Assembly: GCA_025356395.1 (NCBI GenBank)
Contig: JANXTA010000064.1
Coordinates: forward strand, 62,001 to 126,000
Direction: 5' to 3'
DNA from: Betaproteobacteria bacterium
GTDB lineage: Bacteria; Pseudomonadota; Gammaproteobacteria; Burkholderiales; Burkholderiaceae_D
Length of the DNA stretch: 64,000 bases
Shown here: positions 1 to 7,848 of the stretch, piece after piece
How the letters are laid out: the number at the start of each line of letters is the position of its first letter
How positions within the stretch are numbered: the stretch's first letter is position 1
Made by a program: the position numbers and the translations under genes
The notes under the pieces: model-generated
What the model was told of the DNA's origin: nothing
The model's input: the letters and a program-made list of their open reading frames with translations, nothing else
Database searches by the model: none

Positions 1-1
1 C

Positions 2-271
2 GGACTGCCGCTCGGCGACACGCGTCGTCATGGCGCGTCCGTGATGCTCAACCTGCTCGGCGACCTGTGGTTCGACCACGACGGCGAACAGCGCGAGCCC
101 GACTGGGTCGCGGTCTGCGGCTTCGCAGGCGCCAACCTCCATCTCTACGGTAAGCGCGAGGCGCGGCGCGGCCGAAAGATGGGCCACGTGACGATCGTGG
201 CGGAACAGGCCACGGAGGCACAGCGCATCGCGCTCGAGATCGCCGATGTGCTCGGCATCGAACGCTGGTGA
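2..271 (+). CDS. purK: N5-carboxyaminoimidazole ribonucleotide synthase, C-terminal part
   Basis: Only the last ~89 codons are in the window, and the gene begins upstream. The visible part reads GLPLGDTRRHGASVMLNLLG and then ends with GHVTIVA and a short helix, as in the C-terminal domain of PurK. That ATP-grasp enzyme carboxylates AIR to N5-CAIR in de novo purine synthesis. The stop codon overlaps the GTG start of the next gene (GTGA), so the two are probably translationally coupled. Family assignment rests on the MLNLLGD and KMGHVT motifs. The ATP-binding domain cannot be checked because it lies outside the window. Confidence 0.85.
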   Translation, partial: GLPLGDTRRHGASVMLNLLGDLWFDHDGEQREPDWVAVCGFAGANLHLYGKREARRGRKMGHVTIVAEQATEAQRIALEIADVLGIERW

Positions 272-1278
272 TCCCGGTCGCGTTCGATGCGACGCTGAAC
301 GACGCGCTCGACGCGGCCGCCGAACGTCTCGACCGTGGCCGGCTGGTGGCCTTCCCGACCGAGACGGTCTACGGGCTCGGCGCCGATGCGAGTCGGACCG
401 ACGCGGTGCATCGCATCTTCGCGGCGAAGGGACGACCGAGCGATCACCCGCTCATCGTCCATCTCGCGATCCGCACCGATCCGCTGCAGTGGGCGCGCGA
501 GATCCCGCCGCTGGCCGCACGCCTGATCGATCGCTTCTGGCCCGGGCCGTTGACGCTGATCCTGCCGAGACGCTCCGGGGTCGGCGAAGTCGCAGCGGGT
601 GGACAGGATTCGATCGGACTGCGCTGTCCCTCGCATCCGGTCGCGCAGGAACTGCTGAGTCGTTACGCAACGCTGCGGCGGACCGGGCCCATCGGCATCG
701 CGGGCCCCTCGGCCAATCGCTTCGGTCATGTCAGCCCGACCAGCGCACGGCACGTGTGCGACGAGTTCGGGGACCTCGCGCATGACCTCGGCGACGCCGG
801 CATCCTGGTCGTCGATGGCGGTGACAGTGCGGTCGGCATCGAATCGACCATCGTCGACTGCACGCGCCTCGACCGCTTCGGTCCCGTGCTGCTGCGACCG
901 GGCAGCGTGACCGCGACGATGATCGCGGAAGAGGTCGGCATCGAACTGCGCGACGCCGATCGCGAAGCGCCTCGTGCGTCCGGCACGCTCGCGTCGCACT
1001 ACGCGCCGAATACGCCGCTGCGTCTGGTCGATGCGAGCGACCTCGGAGCTGCGCCCGACGACGTGGTGGTGTGGGCCCACAGCGCAGCGGCGGCCGGTCA
1101 TCGGCATGAAGCACCATGCGATCCCGTGACCTATGCCCATCGGCTGTACGCGGCCCTGCGAACACTCGACGCGATGGGCGCCCGCGAGATCTGGATCGAG
1201 CGACCTCCGCCCACGGCCGAGTGGGCCGGCATCAACGATCGCCTGATGCGGGCCGCGGCAGCGCGGTCTTTCGACTGA
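268..1278 (+). CDS. tsaC: L-threonylcarbamoyladenylate synthase (Sua5/YwlC/TsaC family)
   Basis: 336 aa. It makes threonylcarbamoyl-AMP from threonine, bicarbonate and ATP for the t6A37 modification of tRNAs. The N-terminal YrdC domain shows FPTETVYGLGADA (about residues 30-42), KGRPSDHPLIVH and SANRFGH, the usual substrate pocket. A C-terminal Sua5 extension follows the SHYAPNTPLRLV linker, so this is the long Sua5 form rather than the short TsaC form. The start is the GTG that overlaps the purK stop, directly preceding IPVAFD. The purK-tsaC pairing suggests one transcript. No damage is seen. Confidence 0.93.
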   Translation: MIPVAFDATLNDALDAAAERLDRGRLVAFPTETVYGLGADASRTDAVHRIFAAKGRPSDHPLIVHLAIRTDPLQWAREIPPLAARLIDRFWPGPLTLILPRRSGVGEVAAGGQDSIGLRCPSHPVAQELLSRYATLRRTGPIGIAGPSANRFGHVSPTSARHVCDEFGDLAHDLGDAGILVVDGGDSAVGIESTIVDCTRLDRFGPVLLRPGSVTATMIAEEVGIELRDADREAPRASGTLASHYAPNTPLRLVDASDLGAAPDDVVVWAHSAAAAGHRHEAPCDPVTYAHRLYAALRTLDAMGAREIWIERPPPTAEWAGINDRLMRAAAARSFD

Positions 1279-1381
1279 CTGGCTCTCAAGCGAATGCTTG
1301 CGAGTTTCTTCGCTCCCCGATGGAAGCGGTCCCGTGCTTTGTCCCCCAGCGTGCGCCACGGAAAGGCGCTGAGCCCAGCGT

Positions 1382-1885
1382 TCAGTCTCGACTTTGCACG
1401 CTGCCCGAGACGACTTCGCCCGTTTGAAAGTCTTCGATCCAGACGGCGGAGTCGACCGGTGAAAGTCGACCGTTCACCCGGTAGACGTGGTCCGGCGCTG
1501 GCGTGGACGAAACCGTCCCGTCGACACTCTGGTTCCTTCCATTGGCGCTCCTGACGATGCTGTCCATGGGTGCCAATTCGAGATATCGACCTGCGATGCG
1601 GACTTGGTACGGCTTGATCTGGACCGTGCGCACAATCATGTACGGGACGATGCCCGCGCCGGCTCCAAAGCCGATTCGTCCCGATTCGAAGACGGCATTC
1701 CTGACGTGCACACCGTCGAGCTCGAGGACCCCGAATGCCCGGGAGTTCGACTCATCGTCATCGGAAGTGACGCGGTTGTTGAGCTGCGCGGCAAGGGCGC
1801 CATTGATTGGCTTGGGGACGATCGACTGATTGGAGCACGCGGCGATGCCGAAGCTGGCGCTGAAGAGCAGAACGAAGCACTTCAT
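1382..1885 (-). CDS. putative lipoprotein, function unknown
   Basis: 167 aa from the ATG at 1885; an in-frame ATG at 1894 is the alternative start. MKCFVLLFSASFGIAACSNQ is a clear type II signal peptide with lipobox IAAC, so the product should be lipid-anchored. The rest is a soluble domain with a glycine-rich piece (GFGAGAGIVP) and predicted beta strands. I recognise no family. The reading frame is open another 25 codons upstream, but that part lacks signal-peptide character. It stands alone between tsaC (convergent) and a toxin-antitoxin pair. Confidence 0.6.
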   Translation of the reverse strand: MKCFVLLFSASFGIAACSNQSIVPKPINGALAAQLNNRVTSDDDESNSRAFGVLELDGVHVRNAVFESGRIGFGAGAGIVPYMIVRTVQIKPYQVRIAGRYLELAPMDSIVRSANGRNQSVDGTVSSTPAPDHVYRVNGRLSPVDSAVWIEDFQTGEVVSGSVQSRD

Positions 1886-1993
1886 CCGCGGCATGACAGT
1901 CGAGGCGTGGTCATCGGAGATGAGTTCAGGGTTGCACAGCGGCAATGCCAATAGCTGCAACGATCTGGTTCGGTACGGTCGAGGACAAGACCA

Positions 1994-2293
1994 TCAGCCG
2001 TCACGTGGAGTCCGTTGCTTCCGCCCTTCGCAGGTTGCTCGGTCCACACTCGAATCCTCACGATCCGCGAGACCGCAGCTGACATATTTGTGCAGGACGC
2101 TGGCGATGAGGGTCTGATACGGCACCCCCTCCTTCATGGCCCGCACCTGGATGTCGTTGAGGTCACCGGAGGAAAGCCGAATATTCACCCGTTGGTCCTT
2201 GATGCCGGTTGCACGAGCAACCGCTTTGAACTTGCCCATCTCTGCCTTGGTCGCCACGGACTTGAGCGACCCCTTGTCGAAGGCAGCGATCAC
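1994..2293 (-). CDS. CopG/BrnA-like antitoxin
   Basis: About 99 aa from the GTG at 2293. IKDQRVNIRLSSGDLNDIQV followed by KEGVPYQTLIASVLHKYV is the ribbon-helix-helix DNA-binding core of antitoxins paired with BrnT-type toxins. The frame continues upstream to a CTG at 2338 and reads KVTPINKTDAYERK, which resembles the normal N-terminus of this family. The true start may therefore be that CTG, inside the end of the toxin gene. After KYVSC the C-terminal tail (GLADREDSS and on) does not look family-like, so a late frameshift is possible. Expected to bind the toxin and autoregulate. Start uncertain. Confidence 0.75.
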   Translation of the reverse strand: MIAAFDKGSLKSVATKAEMGKFKAVARATGIKDQRVNIRLSSGDLNDIQVRAMKEGVPYQTLIASVLHKYVSCGLADREDSSVDRATCEGRKQRTPRDG

Positions 2294-2309
2294 CTTGCGT
2301 TCATATGCG

Positions 2310-2615
2310 TCAGTCTTGTTGATCGGAGTTACCTTCAGTCAAGTATTGCTTCGTGGCCTTTCGACTGGGAATGATGATCTTGAGAAAGAAGAAGCCATCT
2401 TCCTCCACGAAGGAAACCAGGCAAGCAGAGTGGTCGACATCGACATCGACATCGACGACGACGGTTCGCTGGCGAGGGTACTTCGCTTGATTCGGATGCG
2501 CCAGGATGTCGAGCAGACCGCCCGACTCAACCGCGACTACGACGGCCTCTAACGAAATTCCCCTGTCCGCGGTAAGTTCTTCGTTCTTCAGGACGCTCCA
2601 GCGAAACGGCTTCAT
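2310..2615 (-). CDS. BrnT-like ribonuclease toxin
   Basis: 101 aa. FRWSVLKNEELTADRGIS at the N-terminus, then LLDILAHPNQAKYPRQR and FLKIIIPSRKATKQYL near the C-terminus, fit the BrnT/DUF4258-like toxins that sit upstream of CopG-type antitoxins. The toxin comes first and the antitoxin second, as in BrnT/BrnA. A run of alternating Val-Asp (VVVDVDVDVDH, about residues 51-61) is encoded by a hexanucleotide repeat and lengthens a normally short loop, so activity may be altered. The start ATG at 2615 precedes KPFRW. Family membership is likely; RNase activity is inferred from the family. Confidence 0.72.
   Translation of the reverse strand: MKPFRWSVLKNEELTADRGISLEAVVVAVESGGLLDILAHPNQAKYPRQRTVVVDVDVDVDHSACLVSFVEEDGFFFLKIIIPSRKATKQYLTEGNSDQQD
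2433..2459. repeat. GACATC hexanucleotide tandem repeat inside the toxin gene
   Basis: Three head-to-tail copies of GACATC followed by GACGAC units on the plus strand. On the coding (minus) strand this makes an in-frame Val-Asp repeat. Copy-number change by slippage would alter the toxin in steps of two residues without a frameshift. Confidence 0.8.
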
Positions 2616-2654
2616 GCTGCATCATGTGCAACGGTGTCCCTTTTGGCATCAAGG

Positions 2655-2666
2655 GCAGCATGCTGC
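2655..2666. promoter_or_regulatory. 12-bp palindrome upstream of the toxin-antitoxin start
   Basis: GCAGCATGCTGC is a perfect palindrome about 40 bp upstream of the toxin ATG (2615, minus strand). An autoregulatory operator for the CopG-type antitoxin would be expected at this place. There is no binding evidence. Confidence 0.35.
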
Positions 2667-2807
2667 AGCGGATATAGGCAAGGCGTTTCGATAAACGTTT
2701 TTTCCGTCGCGACCGAGTCCATGCGTGCCACTGGACCAGCGCGAGCATAGACTCGTGTCGTTCGCGACCATCACCGCATCGCGCGCAGCCAACCACCCGA
2801 GGCCATC

Positions 2808-3272
2808 ATGAATGTCCACTTCACGCTCAACGGCAAGCCGACCACCGCGAAGGTCGACGATCCGTCCACGCCGCTGCTCTACGTGCTGCGCGACGACCTC
2901 GACCTGCACGGCCCGCGCTTCGGCTGCGGACTCGGCCAGTGCGGCGCCTGCACCGTTCACTTCGAAGGCCGTGCCTTGCGATCCTGCGTGATGCCGATCT
3001 CCGCCGTCGCCGGCAAGAAGGTCGTCACGCTCGAGGGACTCGGCAAGGCAAACCAGCCGCATCCCCTGCAGACCGCGTTCATCGCGGAGCAGGCGGTGCA
3101 GTGCGGCTACTGCATCAACGGGATGATCATGCAGTCTGCGGATCTGCTGCAGACCAACCGCAAGCCGAGCGAAGATCAGATCCGCGAGGCGCTGGCGAAC
3201 AACCTCTGTCGCTGCGGTACGCATGTCCGCATCGTGCGCGCGGTCAAGCGCGCTTCAGAGTCGATGGCCTGA
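2808..3272 (+). CDS. iorA: molybdenum hydroxylase small subunit, two [2Fe-2S] clusters (IorA/XdhC-like)
   Basis: 154 aa electron-transfer subunit of a xanthine-oxidase-family enzyme. The plant-type ferredoxin cluster is bound by CGLGQCGACTVH (about residues 44-55). The second cluster is bound by QCGYC and CRCGT in the C-terminal helical domain. Length and layout match isoquinoline 1-oxidoreductase IorA, nicotinate dehydrogenase NicA and related aldehyde or N-heterocycle oxidoreductases. The stop lies 10 nt before the ATG of the large subunit, so they form an operon. Substrate cannot be read from sequence; the symbol is given for subunit type only. Confidence 0.88.
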   Translation: MNVHFTLNGKPTTAKVDDPSTPLLYVLRDDLDLHGPRFGCGLGQCGACTVHFEGRALRSCVMPISAVAGKKVVTLEGLGKANQPHPLQTAFIAEQAVQCGYCINGMIMQSADLLQTNRKPSEDQIREALANNLCRCGTHVRIVRAVKRASESMA

Positions 3273-3282
3273 GGCGACTGCG

Positions 3283-5511
3283 ATGACCACTTCTCTCAAC
3301 GCCGCCGAAGCACGGCGCCACTTCCTCAAGACCGGCGGTTCGCTGGTCGTGACCTTCGCGGTTGGCGTGCCGGCGATGGCCGATGCGGCCGTGGCTCCGG
3401 CCACGGCACCCGCCAAGTCCGTTGCGCTGGATCAAGTCGACGGCTTCCTCGCGATCGATGCGAAGGGCCTCGTCACCGTGTACTCGGGCAAGGTCGACCT
3501 CGGCACCGGCCTCGAGACCGCGCTGCTGCAGATCGCTGCCGAAGAGCTGTCAATACCCATGGCCCGCGTCACGATCATCCAGGGCGACACGCTGCTGACG
3601 CCCGACCAGGGCGTGACCTTCGGCAGCCTGTCGATCCAGGTCGGCGGCATGCAGATCCGCAAGGCCGCAGCGACAGCGCGCGACGTGCTGCTGACCGAAG
3701 CCGCGAAACGCCTGGGCGTCGACAAGGCGTCGTTGACCGTGAAGGACGGCATCGCGATGGCCAGTACCGGCGGCAAGGGGCTGGCGTATGCCGACCTCGT
3801 GGCCGACCAGGACCTCCACCTGAAGGTCGACCCGAAGGCCGTCAACAAGGACCCCAGGGACTACACGATCGTCGGCAAATCCGTGGCTCGACTCGACATC
3901 CCCGGCAAGGTCGACGGTCGCTTCACGTACATGCAGGACTTCAAGCGGAAGGGCATGGTGCATGCCCGTGTCGTGCGACCGCGCGCGATCAAGGCGACGC
4001 TGCAGGCCTACGACGACAGCGCGTGTCGAAAGATCCCGGGCTTCGTGACCACGGTCCGCAAGGGCAACTTCCTCGCGGTGGTGGCGCGTAACGAATGGGC
4101 CTCGATCCGCGCGTCGCGGGCGATCGTGCCGCAGTGGTCGGATTGGCAGGGGTTGCCTGACCGCGCCAAGCTGTGGGACTACGTGCGCGCCACGAAGATC
4201 GTCAAGGACGAGGATCTGCAGAAGGTGGGCATGAGCGGCGATGCACTCGCCGCCGCGGACGTGAAGCCGATCAGCGCCACTTACGACTTCGCGATCCACA
4301 CGCACGGCTCCATTGGCCCGTCGTGCGCCATCGCCGAGTTCAAAGACGGCAAGCTGACGTCGTGGAGCGCGTCGCAACAGACCCACCTGTTGCGCAAGCA
4401 GCTCGCGAGCATGCTGGCGCTGTCCGCCGAAGACATCCGCTGCATCTACGTCGAAGGCGCGGGCTGCTACGGCCGCAACGGCCACGAGGATGCGGCGGCC
4501 GATGCGGCGCTGATCTCGCGCGCGATCGGCCTGCCGGTGCGCGTGCAGTGGATGCGCGAGGACGAACACGGCTGGGATCCGAAGGGACCGCCGACACTGC
4601 TCGACTTCAAGGGCGCGCTCGATGCGAGCGGCAATATCGTCGCGTGGGAATCCGACGCGTTCATCCCCGATCGCCCGAAGGACATCGTGGTCGCGCTGGT
4701 CGCGGCCGAGCTCGCCGACCTGCCGCATCAGCCCTCGCACCCGGGCAACGTGCAGGCCGCGCTCGCGATCCCGTACACCGTGCCGAACATCCGCGCCACG
4801 GTGCACAGCCTGGCCGAGACGCCGTTCCGGCCATCGTGGATCCGCTCGCCGGGCCGCATGCAGAACACCTTCGGCAACGAGAGCTTCTTCGACGAGATGG
4901 CGATCGTCGCGGGCGTCGATCCGTTTGAGTACCGGCGTCGGCACCTGGCCGATGCACGCGGCCTCGATGCGCTCGCGCGCCTGGAGAAGCTGTCGGCATG
5001 GGTGCCGCGATCGGGACCGCGTGTCGCGCAGACCGGCACCGTCATGAAGGGACGCGGGGTCGCGTACGTGAAGTACGAACTGGTCCGCACCTACGTCGGT
5101 GTCGTGTGCGACGTCGAGGTCGATCGCAGAAGCGGCAAGGTCACGGCGAAGCGCTTCTTCGTCACGCACGACTGTGGCCAGATCATCAACCCCGACGGCC
5201 TGCGCAACCAGATCGAAGGCAACGTGGTGCAGACCGTCAGCCGCACGCTGATCGAGCAGCTCGACTTCGATCGTTCGTCGGTCACGAGCCTCGACTGGGC
5301 GAGCTATCCGATCCTGCACTTCCCCGACGTGCCCGAGGTCGTGATGGAGCTGATCGACCGGCCGGCCGAAGTGCCCTGGGGTGCCGGGGAACCGACCGCG
5401 GCCGTCGTGCCCGCGGCGATCGCGAACGCGGTGTTCGATGCGACCGGCGTGCGATTGAGGTCGGTGCCTTTCCTGCCGGAGAAGGTGCTGGCGGGCTTGA
5501 AGACCGTCTAG
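3283..5511 (+). CDS. iorB: molybdopterin-binding large subunit, IorB type, Tat-exported
   Basis: 742 aa from the ATG at 3283, chosen because it starts MTTSLNAAEARRHFLKTGG, a twin-arginine signal (RRHFLK) followed by a hydrophobic stretch ending AMADA. The protein is therefore likely folded with cofactor and exported with its small subunit. The body matches single-chain MoCo subunits: VDLGTGLETALLQIAAEEL, the IHTHGSIGPSCAIAEF region, and GAGEPTAAVVPAAIANAVFD with the Glu near the C-terminus that acts as general base in this family. No cytochrome c domain is attached, unlike NicB. Probable hydroxylation of an aldehyde or N-heterocycle; substrate unknown. Confidence 0.87.
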   Translation: MTTSLNAAEARRHFLKTGGSLVVTFAVGVPAMADAAVAPATAPAKSVALDQVDGFLAIDAKGLVTVYSGKVDLGTGLETALLQIAAEELSIPMARVTIIQGDTLLTPDQGVTFGSLSIQVGGMQIRKAAATARDVLLTEAAKRLGVDKASLTVKDGIAMASTGGKGLAYADLVADQDLHLKVDPKAVNKDPRDYTIVGKSVARLDIPGKVDGRFTYMQDFKRKGMVHARVVRPRAIKATLQAYDDSACRKIPGFVTTVRKGNFLAVVARNEWASIRASRAIVPQWSDWQGLPDRAKLWDYVRATKIVKDEDLQKVGMSGDALAAADVKPISATYDFAIHTHGSIGPSCAIAEFKDGKLTSWSASQQTHLLRKQLASMLALSAEDIRCIYVEGAGCYGRNGHEDAAADAALISRAIGLPVRVQWMREDEHGWDPKGPPTLLDFKGALDASGNIVAWESDAFIPDRPKDIVVALVAAELADLPHQPSHPGNVQAALAIPYTVPNIRATVHSLAETPFRPSWIRSPGRMQNTFGNESFFDEMAIVAGVDPFEYRRRHLADARGLDALARLEKLSAWVPRSGPRVAQTGTVMKGRGVAYVKYELVRTYVGVVCDVEVDRRSGKVTAKRFFVTHDCGQIINPDGLRNQIEGNVVQTVSRTLIEQLDFDRSSVTSLDWASYPILHFPDVPEVVMELIDRPAEVPWGAGEPTAAVVPAAIANAVFDATGVRLRSVPFLPEKVLAGLKTV

Positions 5512-5515
5512 TCGA

Positions 5516-7432
5516 TCAGGGCATCAGCGCGTCGCCGACCGCCGAGTATTCGCGACGCGGCTCGGCGCCGCCGCTCCAGGCGGGCCGATCGCCGACGGCC
5601 GTCCGCCGCAGCAACGAGATGCCGCTCGACATCGGCACCAGCGACACCGTGTGTCCGAGTCGGCGCAGCCCGATCACCAGCGGGTCGTGCACGCCGCCAT
5701 CCGATGCGTCGACATTCGGATGCTCGCCGCCGACATAGGTTGTCGGGCTGTTGGCCGCGCCGAAGTCGATCAGCGATACCGCCTGCTGCGCATCCAGTCC
5801 CCAATCGAGCGCGCCCACCAGCGTCTTGACGACGAACTGGATGATCACGAAGCCGCCCGCCGAGCCGGTCGCGAGGACGAAGTCGCCACGGCTGCCGTCG
5901 GCCTTCCGCTCGAAGACCAGCACCGGTGCCATCGCGCTGCGCGGCCGCTTGCCACCTGCCACGCGATTCGCGATCGGCAAGCCGCGCGCGTCCGCCGGGT
6001 TGCTCGAGAAGTCGGTGAGCTGGTTGTTGAGCAGGAATCCGCGGACGAAGTGGAACGAACCGAAGCCCGCCTCGACGGTGGTCGTCATCGTCACCACGTT
6101 GCCGTAGCGGTCGCCGATGGTCATGTGCGACGTGCCGTGCTCTTCGCTCGGTGCGACGCCTAGCGGCACCGGGCCGAGGTCACCGGCCTCGGCCCTGCCC
6201 ATGCTGTGCGTCAGGCTGATGAGCTGCGCACGCGACCTCAGGTAGGTCTTGTCGAGCAGCGCGTCGACGGAGCCCCCCGGCAGCGGCACGAAGTCGGTGT
6301 CGGCCACGTACTCGTCGCGGTCGGCATACGCGAGGCGTTCGGCCTCGGCGATCAGGTGGACGCCGATCAGGTCGGGCCGGCCGCCATCGCGATCGAGCAC
6401 GGTCGGTGCGTGCGCCGCGAGATCGAAGTGTTCGAGGATGCCGAGCGTCGCCTCGACCGCGATGCCGCCCGACGACGGCGGCCCCATGCTGCAGATCCAA
6501 TAGATGCGATAGGTCGAGCAGACGGGCTCGCGCCGCTTCGCGCGGTAGTTCGCGACGTCGGCCAGCGTGATGCGGCCCGGCGTCATGCCTTTGCTGGAGT
6601 CGCCGATCCTGTCGACGATGGCAAGGGCGATGTCCCCTTCGTAGAACGCGGAGGCGCCGTGTTTCGCGATGGTCGCGAAGGTGAGAGCGAGCGCTGGGCT
6701 CTTCAGCAAGGTGCCCGCGGCCTTGCCGTTGCCGTCCGCGTCGAGGAAGTACGCGGCAGCTTCGGGATCGCGCGCGAGACCGGCCTTGTCGTGGGCGATC
6801 GATGCTGCCATGCGCGGGCTGATGCGAAAGCCGCGCGTCGCCACCGCGATGGCCGGCTCGAACAGGGAGCGCCACGGACGACGGCCGTGATCGCGATGCG
6901 CCAGCTCCAGCATCCGCAGCACACCGGGCACGCCGATCGATCGACCGCTCATGCGGGCGTTGGGCCTAGGCGTGGTGCGGTCGCGCGTGTCGTCGATCCA
7001 GCGCAGGTAGTTCTCGGTGGCTGCCGCCGGCGCGGTCTCGCGGCCGTCATAGGTCTGCACGGTCTTCTTCGTCGCGTCGTAGACCATCATGAAGGCGCCG
7101 CCGCCGATGCCCGACGACTGCGGCTCGACGAGGTTCAGCACCATCTGCGCGGCGATCGCGGCATCGACGGCGCTGCCGCCCGCGTCGAGCACATCGCAAG
7201 CGGCGCGCGACGCGATCGGGTTTGCGGTGACGGCCATGATGCTGCGCGCGAAGGCTGGTGCCTTGCTCGCGAAGCCCGTGGCGACCTCGGGGCCTACGGA
7301 AGTGGTGGCCTGGCCGCTGCCGACGACCGGGACACCGGAGCATCGTGGCGCTGCCATCACCGTGCCGTGCGAAGCGATCAGCAGCACGACGATCGCCAGT
7401 CCGGCGATGCGGACTCGATCAGCCGACGGCAT
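5516..7432 (-). CDS. ggt: gamma-glutamyltransferase
   Basis: 638 aa. It cleaves or transfers the gamma-glutamyl group of glutathione in the periplasm. The start at 7432 gives MPSADRVRIAGLAIVVLLIA, a secretion signal; the longer open frame upstream lacks this character. The core shows DAGGSAVDAAIAAQMVLNLV, EPQSSGIGGGAFMMVYD and the autoprocessing site EHGTSHMTI, whose Thr becomes the nucleophile of the small subunit. The late SAMAPVLVF motif is also typical. Length is slightly above the family norm. Its stop is 4 bp from the convergent iorB stop. Its start overlaps the end of the upstream putative peptidase gene by 14 nt. Confidence 0.92.
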   Translation of the reverse strand: MPSADRVRIAGLAIVVLLIASHGTVMAAPRCSGVPVVGSGQATTSVGPEVATGFASKAPAFARSIMAVTANPIASRAACDVLDAGGSAVDAAIAAQMVLNLVEPQSSGIGGGAFMMVYDATKKTVQTYDGRETAPAAATENYLRWIDDTRDRTTPRPNARMSGRSIGVPGVLRMLELAHRDHGRRPWRSLFEPAIAVATRGFRISPRMAASIAHDKAGLARDPEAAAYFLDADGNGKAAGTLLKSPALALTFATIAKHGASAFYEGDIALAIVDRIGDSSKGMTPGRITLADVANYRAKRREPVCSTYRIYWICSMGPPSSGGIAVEATLGILEHFDLAAHAPTVLDRDGGRPDLIGVHLIAEAERLAYADRDEYVADTDFVPLPGGSVDALLDKTYLRSRAQLISLTHSMGRAEAGDLGPVPLGVAPSEEHGTSHMTIGDRYGNVVTMTTTVEAGFGSFHFVRGFLLNNQLTDFSSNPADARGLPIANRVAGGKRPRSAMAPVLVFERKADGSRGDFVLATGSAGGFVIIQFVVKTLVGALDWGLDAQQAVSLIDFGAANSPTTYVGGEHPNVDASDGGVHDPLVIGLRRLGHTVSLVPMSSGISLLRRTAVGDRPAWSGGAEPRREYSAVGDALMP

Positions 7433-7802
7433 CGACCGACAATCGGAGGTGCGCTGCGAATGCGAGCACGTGTTGCCGCGTGAACAGGCGCGCCTCGACC
7501 TCGTAACGATTGTTCCGGTAGCCGCGCTGCAAGGACTCGCGCACGTAACGCCAGACCGTGAGCGTCCCGGTGTTCCATTGACGCAGCACATGGAAGTACT
7601 CGTGCAGGACGAGCTCCGGGTCGTTGACGAAACGCCTGCCCGAGCCGGCGAGATAGATCACGCCGGTGCGCGTGGTGGCCGCGACCCGTCGACCGTGGAG
7701 ACGAGCGAAGCGCGATTGCGGAACCAGGCGGACGCGGTCGACGACCCCGGGCGCGATCTCGAAGACCTCGGCCAGCGCATCGCGAAGCGGCACCGGCAAC
7801 AC
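7419..7802 (-). CDS. small HEYFH putative zinc metallopeptidase-like protein
   Basis: About 127 aa from a GTG at 7802; GTGs at 7793 and 7880 are alternatives. ELVLHEYFHVLRQWNTG carries HExxH with a nearby RYEVEAR that could supply a third ligand. The arrangement resembles small DUF4157-like putative metallopeptidases found beside secretion or toxin loci. No signal peptide is seen. It overlaps the ggt start and follows gcdH on the same strand. The part upstream of residue 20 in the longest frame runs through a hairpin and was not taken as coding. Peptidase activity is not shown. Confidence 0.6.
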   Translation of the reverse strand: MLPVPLRDALAEVFEIAPGVVDRVRLVPQSRFARLHGRRVAATTRTGVIYLAGSGRRFVNDPELVLHEYFHVLRQWNTGTLTVWRYVRESLQRGYRNNRYEVEARLFTRQHVLAFAAHLRLSVDAVG

Positions 7803-7824
7803 GAAGCCGCGCCGCGCCGGCTTG

Positions 7825-7841
7825 CTCCCCTTCAAGGGGAG
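7825..7841. terminator. strong hairpin at the end of gcdH
   Basis: CTCCCCTTCAAGGGGAG is an almost perfect stem with a minimal loop, 8 bp past the gcdH stop on the minus strand. There is no U-run, so it is either a Rho-dependent pause or an RNA-stabilising hairpin. Confidence 0.35.
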
Positions 7842-7848
7842 GGCGCTT

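Noticed and set aside
2433-2459. CRISPR-like short repeats
   Set aside because: Perfect 6-bp tandem copies with no spacers; a simple hexanucleotide repeat within a gene. No CRISPR array or cas gene is in the window.
2684-2703. Rho-independent terminator CGTTT-CGAT-AAACG plus T run before iorA
   Set aside because: The stem is only 5 bp of weak pairs and no plus-strand gene ends upstream; possibly chance.
3550-5319. 589-codon open frame on the minus strand
   Set aside because: Lies fully antisense to the molybdenum hydroxylase large subunit; Arg/Asp/His-rich composition typical of a shadow frame in GC-rich DNA, with no domain.
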